A stretch of DNA of 64,000 bases from Asterias amurensis (Eukaryota; Echinodermata; Asteroidea; Forcipulatida; Asteriidae). Numbering within the stretch: position 1 is the first letter of the stretch; the number at the start of each line of letters is the position of its first letter. Of the stretch, positions 43,501 through 55,000 are shown in pieces. The position numbers and the translations under genes are program-made. The stretch covers positions 24,013,202 to 24,077,201 of the forward strand of contig NC_092653.1 in the NCBI RefSeq assembly GCF_032118995.1. The letters are read 5' to 3'. The notes under the pieces were generated by a model. The model did no database searches and was not told where the DNA came from. It saw only the letters and a program-made list of their open reading frames with translations.

Positions 43501-45168
43501 TTCAAAAGTTTGCATTTTTGAAACAAAAAATATTTGTCATCATGACGTCATAGCTTGTTATCAAGACATTGAGATAAAGTTTTTTCAAGGTCATTAAACA
43601 ATTTTGAGCTTGCATTATAATACTTCGAAGTGACATGCTTTATATATACTATATATATATACTAGTGAAAGCTGCTGTTTAGGCTTATAAAAATAACAAA
43701 ATGTCTTAGTTTTAAGAGTATTTAATACCAAACGTATGCCTACCCTTTTAGGTATCTCTTTTGTATACTAAAACATAGGTAGGCCTAACTTCCCCTGCAC
43801 CCCTATAATGTTTCGACACAGCCCTACGTTCCGCTCACATAATATACACTGTAAACAAATTGGGTAAAAAAATGCCCAACTTTTTACCCAATTAAGGGCG
43901 AATAGTGAACTCCTCCAACTTTTGGGCAAAATATTACCCATCAAAGTTAGGCACTCTGATTGCCAAATAATTGGGTAATATTTCCTCATCAATAGTTGGG
44001 TATATTTTGGTAACCAACAGTTGCGTAATTTTTTGTTTACCCATTTTCTGGGTATTTAATAAATTATCAGTAACTCACTTATTGGGCGATGATTTTATTA
44101 ATGATTTAACCCTTTTCGGTGTTATCCAACAAATGGTGAATGTATTTAACCCTTTGATTTACAGTTTCTTCTGTGATACGTCATACAACCAGGCGTAGAA
44201 AATATCTTTTCCACGATGGCAAACGGTGGTGAGCTGTGACCTTCCAAGGCCTTGTCATCTCTCTCAAAATCGAGAGGGTGCTCAGTGGTTTGTAGATGCT
44301 TTGGAAGGTTAGTTTTCAACTAAAATAAATACAGTTTGTTTCCTGTTCAGTTGTTGTACACAGTCGTGACAGTTGCACATAATGGCATGATAAAACTGAA
44401 ACTAAAAACTGAAACTAATTCAACAGTAGTGTCACATTGTTGCTCCCTCTGCAACTGTCACGACTATGTACGACTGAATAGAAAACACAACTTCATATTT
44501 AGTTAAAAACTAACCTTTAAATTTGATCTATATCTACTGGGAAAACCCCGCTCATCACAGCCACTCCTCCACTCGCCATGTTGGAAAATATCGTTATGTT
44601 TTTTCATACCTTGCCCAACTTTTGGGCAACTCTTTGATCGTAGTGCGCATGATCGGATGATTTTGACCAATTAATGTGCATCATTTTAACCAACAATCGA
44701 AATTAACTAAAATTACCAAAAAAAGTTGCTCCAATAAATACGCAAAAGTGTAACCAAAAGTTATGATAAATTCAGATTACGAATTATTTGCCAAACACTT
44801 GCCCAAATTTTGTTCCGCTTTTTAAACACAAATTTGGCAAACAAAATGTTTGTCCAACACCAATTATTGGTTTTGTTGGGCAATTAATTGTTGAAGTTAC
44901 TTTGCCCAACAAATGATTTGACCAACGTTTTTGCAGTGTACCCTCACGCTAATAGGGTTAGAGTTAAGGTTAAGTTGGGGTTAGGCATTAGGGGTGTCAG
45001 ATCAGAACATAGGTGTGTAACCCATAAAAGTCTCCCCCATATTACTGTGAAGTTCACATTACCGATTGAAGCCTCAAACTGTTTAGGAAAACAGCAGCCC
45101 TGTTGGTTGGTTGGTGCTGATGCAGTTACCGCCACAAGGACGAACACACAAACTGTAGAGAAGTACAT
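40303..45168 (-). CDS. Ependymin-related secreted protein, paralogue A (six exons)
   Basis: Secreted glycoprotein of the ependymin-related family, extracellular or lysosomal, with a fold that binds hydrophobic ligands and calcium in known members. Exons on the minus strand: 45168-45063, 42877-42717, 42374-42299, 41466-41290, 40834-40740 and 40392-40303; all borders are GT-AG and phases run 1-0-1-1-0. The product has 234 residues: signal peptide MYFSTVCVFVLVAVTASA, then QGCCFPKQFEAS, IIDYKE, CTKS, GNVSFSVTHDGCIPVG, GYLNYTQGIADPGKWF and ICTK. Six cysteines match paralogue B; sites NVS and NYT can be glycosylated. The start follows a TATA box (45300-45293) by about 125 bases. Intron 1 holds two MITEs and intron 3 a SINE. 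The partner at 47449-50707 is transcribed away from it. Physiological role not known from sequence. Confidence 0.93.
41490..41770 (-). mobile_element. SINE with GGGACGTAAAGCCGTTGG body, copy 2
   Basis: Reverse copy of the SINE at 35485-35760, in intron 3 of ependymin-related gene A. Minus strand: GGTGGGACGTAAAGCCGTTG, GGGGTTCGCCCCGTTG and TGGCTGTGGCTGCTGAATGC. The 3' end is GCGCTATATAAGACTTCAAT with an ATTATTATTATC tail, the diagnostic end of this family. Confidence 0.75.
43017..43256. mobile_element. 240-bp GGGCCCAATTTCATGG palindromic MITE
   Basis: Perfectly mirrored ends: GGGCCCAATTTCATGG at the left and CCATGAAATTGGGCCC at the right. Internal blocks GCTTACGTGCAAGCGCCGAA and TACGCTTGACGTAAGCAC match the truncated copy at 9329-9543. 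It lies in intron 1 of ependymin-related gene A. Confidence 0.85.
43847..44938. mobile_element. 1.09-kb foldback DNA transposon with CACTG termini
   Basis: Left end CACTGTAAACAAATTGGGTA, right end mirrored as CACTGCAAAAACGTTGG, with TA on both outer sides (43845-43846 and 44939-44940). Long inner arms also mirror each other, for example ACAGTCGTGACAGTTGC against GCAACTGTCACGACTATG, and GTTAGTTTTCAACTAAA against TTAGTTAAAAACTAAC. TTGGGCAA/TTGCCCAA motifs are repeated throughout. No transposase frame is visible. It occupies much of intron 1 of ependymin-related gene A. Confidence 0.75.
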
Positions 45169-45292
45169 CTTCAGGTTTATAACAATTCTTGACAGGACTT
45201 GATACTGTATGGTAGGCCTACCTCAAAAATGTCAATGGTTTGGTTCAAGTGTGTCAAAGTGTTATGGTATAGTGCGTGGACAGAGCAGCCGG

Positions 45293-45300
45293 TTTTATAT
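45293..45300 (-). promoter_or_regulatory. TATA box of ependymin-related gene A
   Basis: On the minus strand ATATAAAA (within CATATAAAACC), about 125 bases before the start codon; a start site near 45265 would be expected. Supported by position only. Confidence 0.6.
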
Positions 45301-45860
45301 GCGTTCATCAAAGCATGCAGTGCAGGCGCCTGAATTTAAATTATTGTTTTCATTTTATTGATACAAGGCCACAGCCTCGTACCCGGAACCTCTCCACCCA
45401 AAGCATGCACAGATTATTTAAACGCATTGACTACGTATGAGATCGAGGTTTGCATTGTACGTGTACAATTATATCACTCCCCTTTATTGTACAATGACGT
45501 CACCACTTAGTAATAACTATTTATAGCAAGCGTGTGCAGCAGTCTCGTGACTGACCTAGATCACGTAAAAATCACGGGGGGTATTATAGGCATCAGAATT
45601 TACAAGTTAATCTAACTTTTCTATATAGGCTAACAATTTAAACATAAATTCAGTTAAACCAACAAGAGTAGCCCTTTTTATTTATTTTTTTGTCGGCTAG
45701 TTCAAAATAATGAAGCACTTTGTCAATAAACGTTGCGCCGTTTCTCTTCAATATTAATATGATGCAATAATAGTTTGGAGCACAATATTGGACAAGATGT
45801 TTTCCTTATCCGTATAGTAATACTGCATGATAGGGTTTTACACAAAAATGACCCAATTGA

Positions 45861-46168
45861 CAATGGCACTGGACACGGTTGGTTTGTGAAAATGTTGGCT
45901 CAAATGGCCCTCGATTTTGCATAAGAATAATAAGAGAAGAAAAAAACACTAATGTTGTATATTTTGTGTGCTTTCAGATGCATAATAAAAGGCTTCAGTT
46001 GAAGTCTTTTATTATTTGAGCGAGAAACTACCTCCTCCTTGGTGTCGTCTCATTATAGAATTAAACTGTTTTTCATGCGGATGAGCAAAACGAAGGAGCA
46101 TGAAAGTATGTTTTTATGCTTGTAATTATTTTGAGCAATAACCAATAGGCCTATAGTGTCCAGTGCCT
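45861..46168. mobile_element. TTAA-family MITE, copy 4
   Basis: Ends TGGCACTGGACACGG and AGTGTCCAGTGCCT; TTAA is present on the right (46169-46172) but decayed on the left. Internal CTACCTCCTCCTTGG and TAATTATTTTGAGCAATAA blocks belong to the family. Confidence 0.65.
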
Positions 46169-46886
46169 TTAATGTTAAGGATGTGTGGTTTTAACCAATT
46201 GGGTTAATTTGGGTTAATCCATAACCGACTGAAACAGTTGTTGACAGGGACACTGTTCAAACTTCCACACAATGGAGGTCCAATGGTCAAAATGGTAAAC
46301 GAACCTTATAAACTGATCTCAAACAGAAACTTGTTTTGATCGACTTGAGCGTCGTTTTCATGTTTGCTTAAAACCAATAATCGGTGATTCGTCATCGGGA
46401 TTGATAATGGCATTAGAATGGCGTCGTTTGAGCAAACATGCTGAATATACAAATTAATATAAGTTGGGATTATAAAAAAAAAAATAATAATAATAATAAT
46501 AACACAAATTTTAATGTATAAATTCTGACGAAGGTCCGGTTTGGATCGAAAGCAATTAGGCCATCTCCTCTAATAATAATTTTAAATTAAAATACATATA
46601 CAACATGCCTGATGTTGTGGCACAGGATGGGTATGTACACACATTCATACCGGGTAACAAAAGAGGAAAATAGGGTCCACGTTCGGGAAAGAGGTCCACA
46701 GTTGGAAAACGTGTACAAAACCAACGGGAGCTGTTGTCAAATATACAAACGAGGGACAATAGGAGGTCCACTGCAGGCGTTTAGTTTGTGTGTGTGCGTG
46801 CCCCCGCCCCCTCCCCCTCCCCACAATGTCCCACTACTGTAACACTCTCTTTTCCTTGGTACAGATAGAAGTAGTCTACTCCATCA

Positions 46887-47046
46887 GGGGTCGATTTCAC
46901 AAAGAGTTAGGACTAGTCCCAACTTAGGACTAGTCCCAACTTAGGACTAGTCCTTATAGAGATATCATAAACGTACAGCTAGTCCTAAGTTAGGACGAGT
47001 AAGTCGAGATAAGACTAGTCCTAACTCTTTGTGAAATCCACCACAG
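46887..47046. mobile_element. Palindromic MITE with GGGGTCGATTTCACA termini, copy 2
   Basis: GGGGTCGATTTCACAAAGAG at the left, ACTCTTTGTGAAATCCACC at the right, with three TTAGGACTAGTCC blocks on the left half. Relative of 35957-36115. Confidence 0.75.
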
Positions 47047-47379
47047 GTCCTCTAAACACTGTATACGATTCCCAGAGCAATGTGAATACACAATACCGGT
47101 TGGGGGGGGGGGGGGGTTACATCATGCCACGTGTCCAGCGCCAACTTTCAAAACAAACAATGAATCAATAAGTTCAAGAGGTGTGTGATGACATCATGTT
47201 TAAATTTAACTTGTACAGCGCCTTGGGGTTAGCATTTTGTATGTGTAAAGACTTAGTTAAAGCATGTTAAAGTGCTCAGACCTTGTGAACTTTTGTTGAT
47301 TTTGAGTCATGCGCCGTTTGTTCTTTCAGTGTTATCACTACTACAGCACTGACTACAGCACTGACTATAGTGACGAACA

Positions 47380-47388
47380 CTTAAATAG
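47380..47388 (+). promoter_or_regulatory. TATA-like box of ependymin-related gene B
   Basis: CTTAAATAG lies 61-69 bases before the start codon of gene B. Just upstream, GACTACAGCACT is repeated (47340-47370). Supported by position only. Confidence 0.5.
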
Positions 47389-47448
47389 AGAGAGCGGGCT
47401 CATACGGTACTGACTTATTTCGAAGTTTTCAGCTTTTTGGTGGACAAA

Positions 47449-50400
47449 ATGAAGGTGTTCTTGGTATGTGCGTTTGTTATTTCAGTAGTTGGTGTAGTCA
47501 CGTCAGCACCACCAAGCAAGGCTAAGTTTTGCTGTTTCCCCGATCAATATGAAGCATCAATGGGTAAGAGTAGTGCATCAATGTTTCCTATACCTCCGTT
47601 GTAGTGTGATATAGACATTGAATTACGTATGTCTACAGTGCTAAATCGATATACATGTACGTGCTGTTGGCATGCATGCAGTGAATGTATTAGTTTCACT
47701 AATGGACATTTGACATGTCTCATCATGAGACATTGCTGCACGGACGTACCAACTGAAATGGCCTAATGTAAATTACATGGTCCAATATGTCAAACATCCA
47801 TGCAGTATCCGCCTCCATGATGTAGTTTAATATTGGACATTAGGAGTTCGGTACAGCGAATGTCTGCAATGCTAATGATGCTGTTGGTAGGCCTATACAA
47901 TGAGTGTCTTCTTTTCATGAATATTGGACAATGGACACATATTGCTGTAGTCCATCGGCTCATGGAGGAATCCTCCATGATCGGCTGTACAAACCTACTA
48001 CATGTATATTATGTGAATGACAATGTCCGATATGTCCAATATGTAAAACTAGTTTGATATTGAACATTCACGTACAGTGAATGTCCACTTTGCTATTTCG
48101 ATTTTTGACATACAACCGGTTCATTTCAGATGCAACACTGTATAGCTCACAGGAGATTTTATCACGGTGCTACCGCAAACCCCACATACTCCTATAGACT
48201 TGATTCAAGTCCCGTTCTCGTGTGCGAGAGGTCCCTTAGCATATCGTGCCGTAAAGCAGTGCGCCCTCGCCGTCAAAATGTAACGCAGAGCATCACAAAA
48301 CAATAGTTTTCTGGCGATGGCACGGGATTGGGACTTGAGTCAAGTCTAACCTACTCCATCCACGCAGTTTCAGGCCGAGAGGGCGTGCTTATTACTATTA
48401 TTCATGGTTGTCTTTTCAGGCGAAGTTGATGGCTATGCTCTACCGAATGGGAAAGGAGGAGTTGCAAACAGCTTCTCAAAAATCGCTGTAGATTCTCAAA
48501 ATGGACTGGCTGCTACCGAATTGACACAGATCTACAACGGCACAACGACCAAGTTGAAGATCATCATAAACTACAAGGAGGTAATGTTTTTGTTTTGCTA
48601 TACAGGCAGTTTGATGTTTTTTATCAGTTTGAAAAAGAGTCACCTAATAATTGAACTTCAGGGTCATAGGTGACCTGAAACCAAATCGGATCCGGAGCAA
48701 AATTTACCAAGATACACGTCTCGTAGGTCTGACCCATTCCTAAGTAAGCTTGACCCGGAATCTGTGTCAAAATTACCCATAAACGAGTCAAACTGACCCG
48801 GAGCAGTAGTATTTCAATAGACAAACAAATGAACGCCATGTGTACGATTGTTCATTTCAGAAAGTGGATTACGTCATCGTTGGAGAAACATGCACAAAGG
48901 CTGTTATGAATGAGCCACAGTTTAGATGTGTTCCGGGTAAGTGGTAATAATGGAAAACTTCTGAACGCTAAGTGGCAGCAGACTTACCACGGAAATTTCC
49001 ATTGTTTACGGTAACATCTGTACATTATCGAGAACCATTGATTTACCAAACTGAGTTATTAGTGCCGGATAGACTAAGGCTCGTTTGTGTATGAGTCCAT
49101 AGGAAATTTATTTGAGACAGCGGACCAGTCTATGTTGTAAAAAAAAGCGGTTAAACGACCTTGAATTAGGTTTACCAAGCGTTTTCTCCTATAGTAGGAG
49201 TAATGGAAATGGGACTTACTTAAAAATGAATAAACAGAGATATATTTGCCAGTTGCTAGCTGGTATAACGTACCAGAGCTTTAGAACAAAAGTACGACCA
49301 TAGGGCTTTTATTAAAATTGCCATGTAGCATAGTATAACTAAAAAGTAATTCTAACAACTATATTTTCTTCATTTGGTTTAGACAATGCTCAAGATGGAG
49401 GGACTTTTTACTTTGGTGATAAGGGGTTGGATGTAAACGTTTACACTTTCCCACTCAATCAGAAGGGACTATTTGAAGGCAACGTATCATTGACTGTTAC
49501 CCGTGACAATTGCATCCCAGTCGGCACAACTTCGATTGGGCGGTCTTTGGATTCAACACTAGCACCATGTGAGTAACAGTAAAGAAGGTTTGTTATTTTA
49601 TGCATAATTATGTTTATGCAAAGTGGTCTTTGACAATTACCAAAGGGGTCAGTGCCTTTAACTAAAGGAACCGTTTAGTAATCGAGTAAATGGCCCAAAA
49701 TACCCTTACTGAGACTTTACATTACTTAATTATTGGACAACAAAATGAAGTCTGACCTGGGATAGGTTGAGGATTGCCAGAAAACCAAAAAGTTACCAAA
49801 AATATTCATCATCAAACAGTCGTCAGAAAACAATGAATTGTTCTTCTCTTTTTTACAACAGCCCTGCCAGTGATGAAGACTTCTGGTTTCGTCAACTTCG
49901 TGATCGGAGTCAAAGATCCCGATCATTGGTTCAAACTTCCATCCTTCTGCCCTAAAGTAAGTAAATGTCACCGTGGTCAGACTGATGGACCTGCAATCAC
50001 AACGCTGTGGGTTCGAATCCCCAAGCTAACCATTGACTTCACAATGACTAGAACAAGTTTTGTCATAATCAGTTGTGCAATTTATAAGCAAAGACAACAA
50101 TTAAACCAATGTTGCGAGAGATTTGCTGTTGCCAGCTTGGTGTTTATATCCCCTTGTTTGAACTTTGCCGAGTACCCTTCCTTGCCGGGAAGATCATCTA
50201 AACGACTACAACATCAAACGTGCCATGAATTTCTTAAATTTCATGATGTGAATGGATTGTAGTAAACAAAAACCTTGACTCTGTAAAGTGCTTTATGTAA
50301 CACTGAAGTAGATTAATGTTACGTGCTATCTGATGACTTTATCAGGTGATACGAGAAACTCATCATGCAAATCAGTCCATGGCCTACGTCATAAACCATA

Positions 50401-50707
50401 CATTATGTTTACAAATGCTCATCAGTGTGTGGGTTCGAGTCCCAGTCGTGCCAATTGTGTCCTATTATACACAAAACACTTAATGCCGCGTCCTTCAGAT
50501 GGGACGTAAAGCTATTCGCGAAAGCGTTGTAGTGCGTTATAACGAATGATAAGGGAGGATTCGTAATAGGGAATTAGTGAATATTTGACTTAAAGTTTTC
50601 GTATTTATTTACAGGAAATATCTGAGAGATCAAAAAGATCTGTGGACGTCAATCCAGTGTCGGGGTTTTTGCCATTCACCAACCTCATGATGAAGTATGA
50701 GGAGTGA
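47449..50707 (+). CDS. Ependymin-related secreted protein, paralogue B (six exons)
   Basis: Exons 47449-47563, 48420-48580, 48861-48936, 49383-49568, 49862-49956 and 50615-50707; all borders are GT-AG and phases 1-0-1-1-0, the same as gene A. Exons 2, 3 and 5 have the same lengths (161, 76, 95) in both genes. The product has 241 residues: signal peptide MKVFLVCAFVISVVGVVTSA, then FCCFPDQYEASMG, IIINYKE, ETCTKA, GNVSLTVTRDNCIPVG, SGFVNFVIGVKDPDHWF and SFCPK. Sites NGT and NVS may be glycosylated. A basic SKRSVD stretch near the C-terminus parallels QRSVDTD in gene A. Secreted; ligand and role not known from sequence. Intron 1 holds a TA-flanked MITE and repeated GGACATT-type inverted motifs; intron 5 holds SINE pieces. 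Confidence 0.94.
48195..48348. mobile_element. 154-bp MITE with GACTTGA(T/C)TCAAGTC termini
   Basis: TAGACTTGATTCAAGTCCCG at the left and GGGACTTGAGTCAAGTCTA at the right; TA may be the target duplication, as in Tc1/mariner-like elements. It lies in intron 1 of ependymin-related gene B. Confidence 0.65.
49965..50540 (+). mobile_element. SINE fragments in intron 5 of ependymin-related gene B
   Basis: A tRNA-like head with a perfect B-box GGTTCGAATCC lies at about 50011. A second SINE with GGGTTCGAGTCCCAGTCGTG (50411-50430) runs into CCTTCAGATGGGACGTAAAG (about 50493), the body of the family complete at 35485-35760. Confidence 0.6.
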
Positions 50708-50750
50708 CCTGCCAAACATCAAACAGCCGTAGAAGTCCAATACAGCTTAA

Positions 50751-51130
50751 AGACAATGGGCACTATTGGCAAAAGTCAAAGACCAGTCTTCTCACTTGGT
50801 GTATCTCAACATAAACATAAAATAAACAACCCTGTGAAAGTTTTTGCTCAATCGGTCATCAAAGTTGCAAGATAATATTAAAAGAAGAAACACCCATGTC
50901 ACACAAAGTTGTGTGCCTTCAGATGTTTGATTTCAAACTCCTCAAATTCTAAATCTGAGGTCTCGAAATCAAATTCGTGGAAAATTACTTCTTTCTCAAA
51001 AACTACGTTACTTCAGAGGGAGCCGTTTTTCACAATGTTTTATACCATCAACCTCTCCCCATAACTTGTTACCAAGTAAGGTTTTATGCTAATAATTATT
51101 TTGAGTTATTACCAATAGTGTCCACTGCCT
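50751..51130. mobile_element. TTAA-flanked MITE, copy 5
   Basis: TTAA at 50747-50750 and 51131-51134; ends AGACAATGGGCACTATTGG and AATAGTGTCCACTGCCT. Inside: GGTCATCAAAGTTGCAAGAT and GAGGGAGCCGTTTTTCACAA. It begins only 43 bases after the stop of ependymin-related gene B, so it may lie in its 3' UTR. Confidence 0.8.
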
Positions 51131-51134
51131 TTAA

Positions 51135-52037
51135 CCGAGAACAGAGTTAGAACATAGACTTAAAACTAGTCGTTCAGTTTTTGATAATTAAAAAAAAAAC
51201 AAGGTGTTCGTGAGTGATGTCATTTAATTAAGATTTAATTAATTGGTGACGACATTACTTTATATCAATCCAATGACTGGTTCAAGAGTGAACTTCCAAT
51301 ATAAAACTTCAACTTCCGGTTTGAACCGGAAGTCAAGATCTATTGGGTCACAATACGTGTAGCGTTTGTTGATTTCGTGATGTATAATTCCGATTCGAAC
51401 CGTTTTCGTTGCAAAAATTAATTGTTTGCTCGTGACATTATTTTGTATCTAATAGTTTAATTCATTTTAATCAAACATGTTTAATACATTTATATTACCT
51501 TTATTAAGAAGTTGTGTCGCCTATTATACATACTCAAAGCAATTCATAAAATAAAACAGTTATAATAATAATATTATTCGTCGATTTTAATTGTGTTACA
51601 ATAATTCTTTTTAGTCTAGACCAGATTTCAAAAAGGGGTCTACTTAAGGGGGTTAGCGGCATTGTTAAGCAAAAGTCGGTAACGTGCCTATTTTACCTAT
51701 TTTGGGGCTGCTGATTCCGAAAATAGTAGATACCAAGGCTAATGTTTAGTCCTTGTCCCTGGAAAAAAATCACATTCAAAACAGCACAGAAAACCTAGCA
51801 GACGACAGTACTTTACATGCAAAAATAGTCAGGTTCTGCTGTAGTTCCATATAGAGGTTGTCAGGATTCCATGCAAGTCGGATATCCGGCTATAGTCAGG
51901 CTGTTGTTTCTAATGCTTTCGGTTTCCACAAGGTAGCCAATAAAACAAAATGTGACATGCAATGGTGTTTGAATGCTTGCAATTTATATGTCCACTATTT
52001 TACACAACTATACATCTAAATTGAGGCAATGAACTAG
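51135..52037. other. Intergenic, no gene seen
   Basis: AT-rich sequence between the ends of ependymin-related gene B and the P450 gene, which are transcribed toward each other. Part of it should be the 3' UTR of the P450. Confidence 0.5.
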
Positions 52038-55000
52038 CTACTCAAGCCTCTCCATTTGTCTACACGTGGCGATCAGTTCAAACGGTTCCGGTGCCAAAGT
52101 AATCCCCATTCGTCCCTTGAGAGATGGCTCTGGCGCCCCCAACGGCAGAGTGAAATTAAATTGATGAAGAAGGTGGGTGAAAAACAAGAATACTTCCATG
52201 CTGGCCAGTCGCTCGCCTGGGCACATACGACGACCTATAAAGAGTATATCGAATGTCGGTTACTTCTAGAACAATATAAGTGATAGACTGGTTCCAGATC
52301 CCAAGTCATAGATATATGATTTGGGACCTAGAACCTATGGTCATGAGACCTGGGATCTACAGGCCCGCGAACTCTGCGACAATGAATGTCAACTTTGTTT
52401 ACACTTATGGTAAACATTTCTTTCAAATTAATATAACAAGTTTAAGCCCAATGTAGACATGCCCGAAAAGCGATGCGTGAAATTCAACAAAATCAAACGG
52501 CGATTTTATTTTCAATTTACCCATTCTTACTCGATGCATTTTTGCTTTAGCAAACCTTTACAATATGATATCCCAGTTGTAACAACATTTTATTCATAAA
52601 AAGTTCAACAGTAAAGTGCTGTCAGAGGACTTCTTTGCAAGTCTATTTATGAATTTTAGAAATCAGGTTTAGTTAAAGGGGCACCCACCTGTTCCGTAAG
52701 GCAGAAAATGTTCATGTTTGCGGTATTGCCCTCTCTCGTCCAAGAAACGCTCCGGTCTAAATTGGTCTGGCTCCGGCCATGTCTTGGCGTTGTGCATGAC
52801 GGCCCACATGACTGGCATGACCGTGGTGCCCTTCGGTATATCGTAGCCGTATAGTTTGGTGTCCTCTGTGGTTGCCCGGGGCACGGCTATAGGGTAAGAT
52901 GGCAAACGTATATGGTTAAATTAAACATCTATCGGTAGGCTAAGTGTATTACATTATGGTAGGCAATTTTATACATCAGAAAAGATACAATATATCTGAT
53001 TAATAGAAGTGTGTTTTAAAGAGTTGACTTACTTATTGCGGCAATGTAGCGTATTCTCTGAATCTCACTTATAACGGCCCTCGTGTAGTTCAACCGGGGT
53101 CGCTCCTCCATTGACGGCATACGGGCACGCCCAACCACCTCATCCAGCTCCTCCTGTACCCGGCACTGCACACCAGGATGCGCGATCATATAAAGCAGTG
53201 CCCATCTCAAAGTTAGGGCGGTGGTCTCCGTGCCTACTGCAAACAGATCAGCGATGACCCAGGTCAAGTTATCCTCTGTAAACGGTGACGTCTGCCCGTC
53301 GCTACTGCGTCTGCGTATCTCATTTAAATACGCGTCGATGAAGTCCCGGATGTTGTTCTTATTGAACGTCCCCAGGTGCTCGCGTACGGACTTTGTAACC
53401 AGACTGGATATAAGTTCCTGGAGGTTGGAACGGAATTTCCTAAACCCACTCAGCGGAACGTACTTTAAGAACGGGAAGAAGTTGACCAGTCCGGCCATTC
53501 CGGCCAGCTCGAAATTCTCCTGGAGTAGAGCGAGCATCCGTTTGAACCGGATACTATCGTACTCATACCGGGTTCCGTATACGATCGAGCAGACGATGTT
53601 AGACACCGCGGTGTTGAGGGAGTGGTTGGGATCCAACGGAACCGTCGGATTCGCCTTCAGCCGGTCACAGAGATAACAGATCTCGGTGGTGATATTTACC
53701 GCGAAGTTGTCCTTTCCAAGCCCCAGGCCACGGAGCGCGTTAAACGTCCATGCCCGCTGCTCCTTCCAGTGTTTGCCATAGAACGCTCCGGCAATACCTA
53801 TTTGGGAGAAATAGAGTCAATACAATAACCTTTGGTCAAAAAGTAACACAATAGATTTTAGTTTATGATGCAAGTTCATTTTGGCATTAGAAAGATATCT
53901 GATTTGAAGGTCTGACGTGATCAGGGGCGTATAACCAGCTACATTCTTATTTTGGGGCAAGATTTACAATACGTAATCCCCCTCTGTTTTATAAACGCTA
54001 CTGTCAGCCAGACGTAGCTCTATGGGGGATACCCTTGAGCCAAAACGGAATTTGATTTTACTTTATATTTACTCGAACTTAAACTGATGGTAATAGTGTC
54101 CTACCCTAAACCAAGTAGACCTTACATGATTTTTCCAGAATATAGTAATTATAGGCAGTGTATGCCGACCATGCCTCCGCATATAGAGTCAAGTATTTAC
54201 ACACACACTATACGATCTACATATTGACTGTGCGATGTGTAGAATAATTGATATGAGAGCTAGAAGTATAGGCTCGAGTGGGGGTCAACCAAGTTCAAGG
54301 ATAAAGAGCACTGCCCCGAATGGGACTCAAAGAACCGACGGTCTGCCTTTTTTATAGCCGCAATAAATTTTCGTGTGAATATTTACAACTGTAACGGTGG
54401 CGGTCCATAATTACATGTAATAAATTCTCGCTGTGTGTTAATCTGACCCTAGTGGTGTACCATTAAACCGCAAACGAACCACACACAGACACAAAGTCCA
54501 AGGTTAGAATTTACCTTGTTTTAGGGTCCTTAAATAGGGCATGCACATTTCCGGTTTAAAATAACCCGAAACTTAATCAAAAATATGTTACTGACCCGGG
54601 TTTAGACCCGACTCAGATATGGGTAAAATGTCTGTTTCATTTCTGACCCGTTTGGGGTCAACATGATACAGAACTCGAAAAACATACACCTTACTGACCC
54701 TGTCTCCAAGGTTGACCCGGAAGACCCGAGTCAGATATGAACAGACCCTACCCTGTATGATATTGTGATCCGTTTCTGGATCAAAATTACCCGGCAATTG
54801 AATGAAACAATTCCTTTAACTGGCCCAGGTTTCCGGTCATGTTAAACCAAATGACCCCTAGCAGACAAGGACATTCTCTGCATCACTTCTGACTGAGGTC
54901 AACTTGACCAGGGATTCAAACAAAAAAACACCTTACTGACCCGGGTTTCCGGTCATGTTGACCCGGAATATCTGACTCAGATATAGGTATGGACATTACA

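Larger units (their letters stand above)
45301..47379. other. Shared upstream region of the two ependymin-related genes
   Basis: About 2.1 kb between the two divergent promoters. It holds a TTAA-family MITE (45861-46168), an AAT simple repeat (46480-46500), a palindromic MITE (46887-47046) and a poly-G run (47103-47116). Any shared regulatory element would lie in the remaining unique parts, at 45301-45860 or 46170-46480. Confidence 0.5.

Noticed and set aside
44944-45168. Uninterrupted 74-codon reading of the first ependymin-related exon
   Set aside because: Past residue 36 it runs into the intron after a GTAATG donor; the spliced product matches paralogue B and the unspliced one does not.
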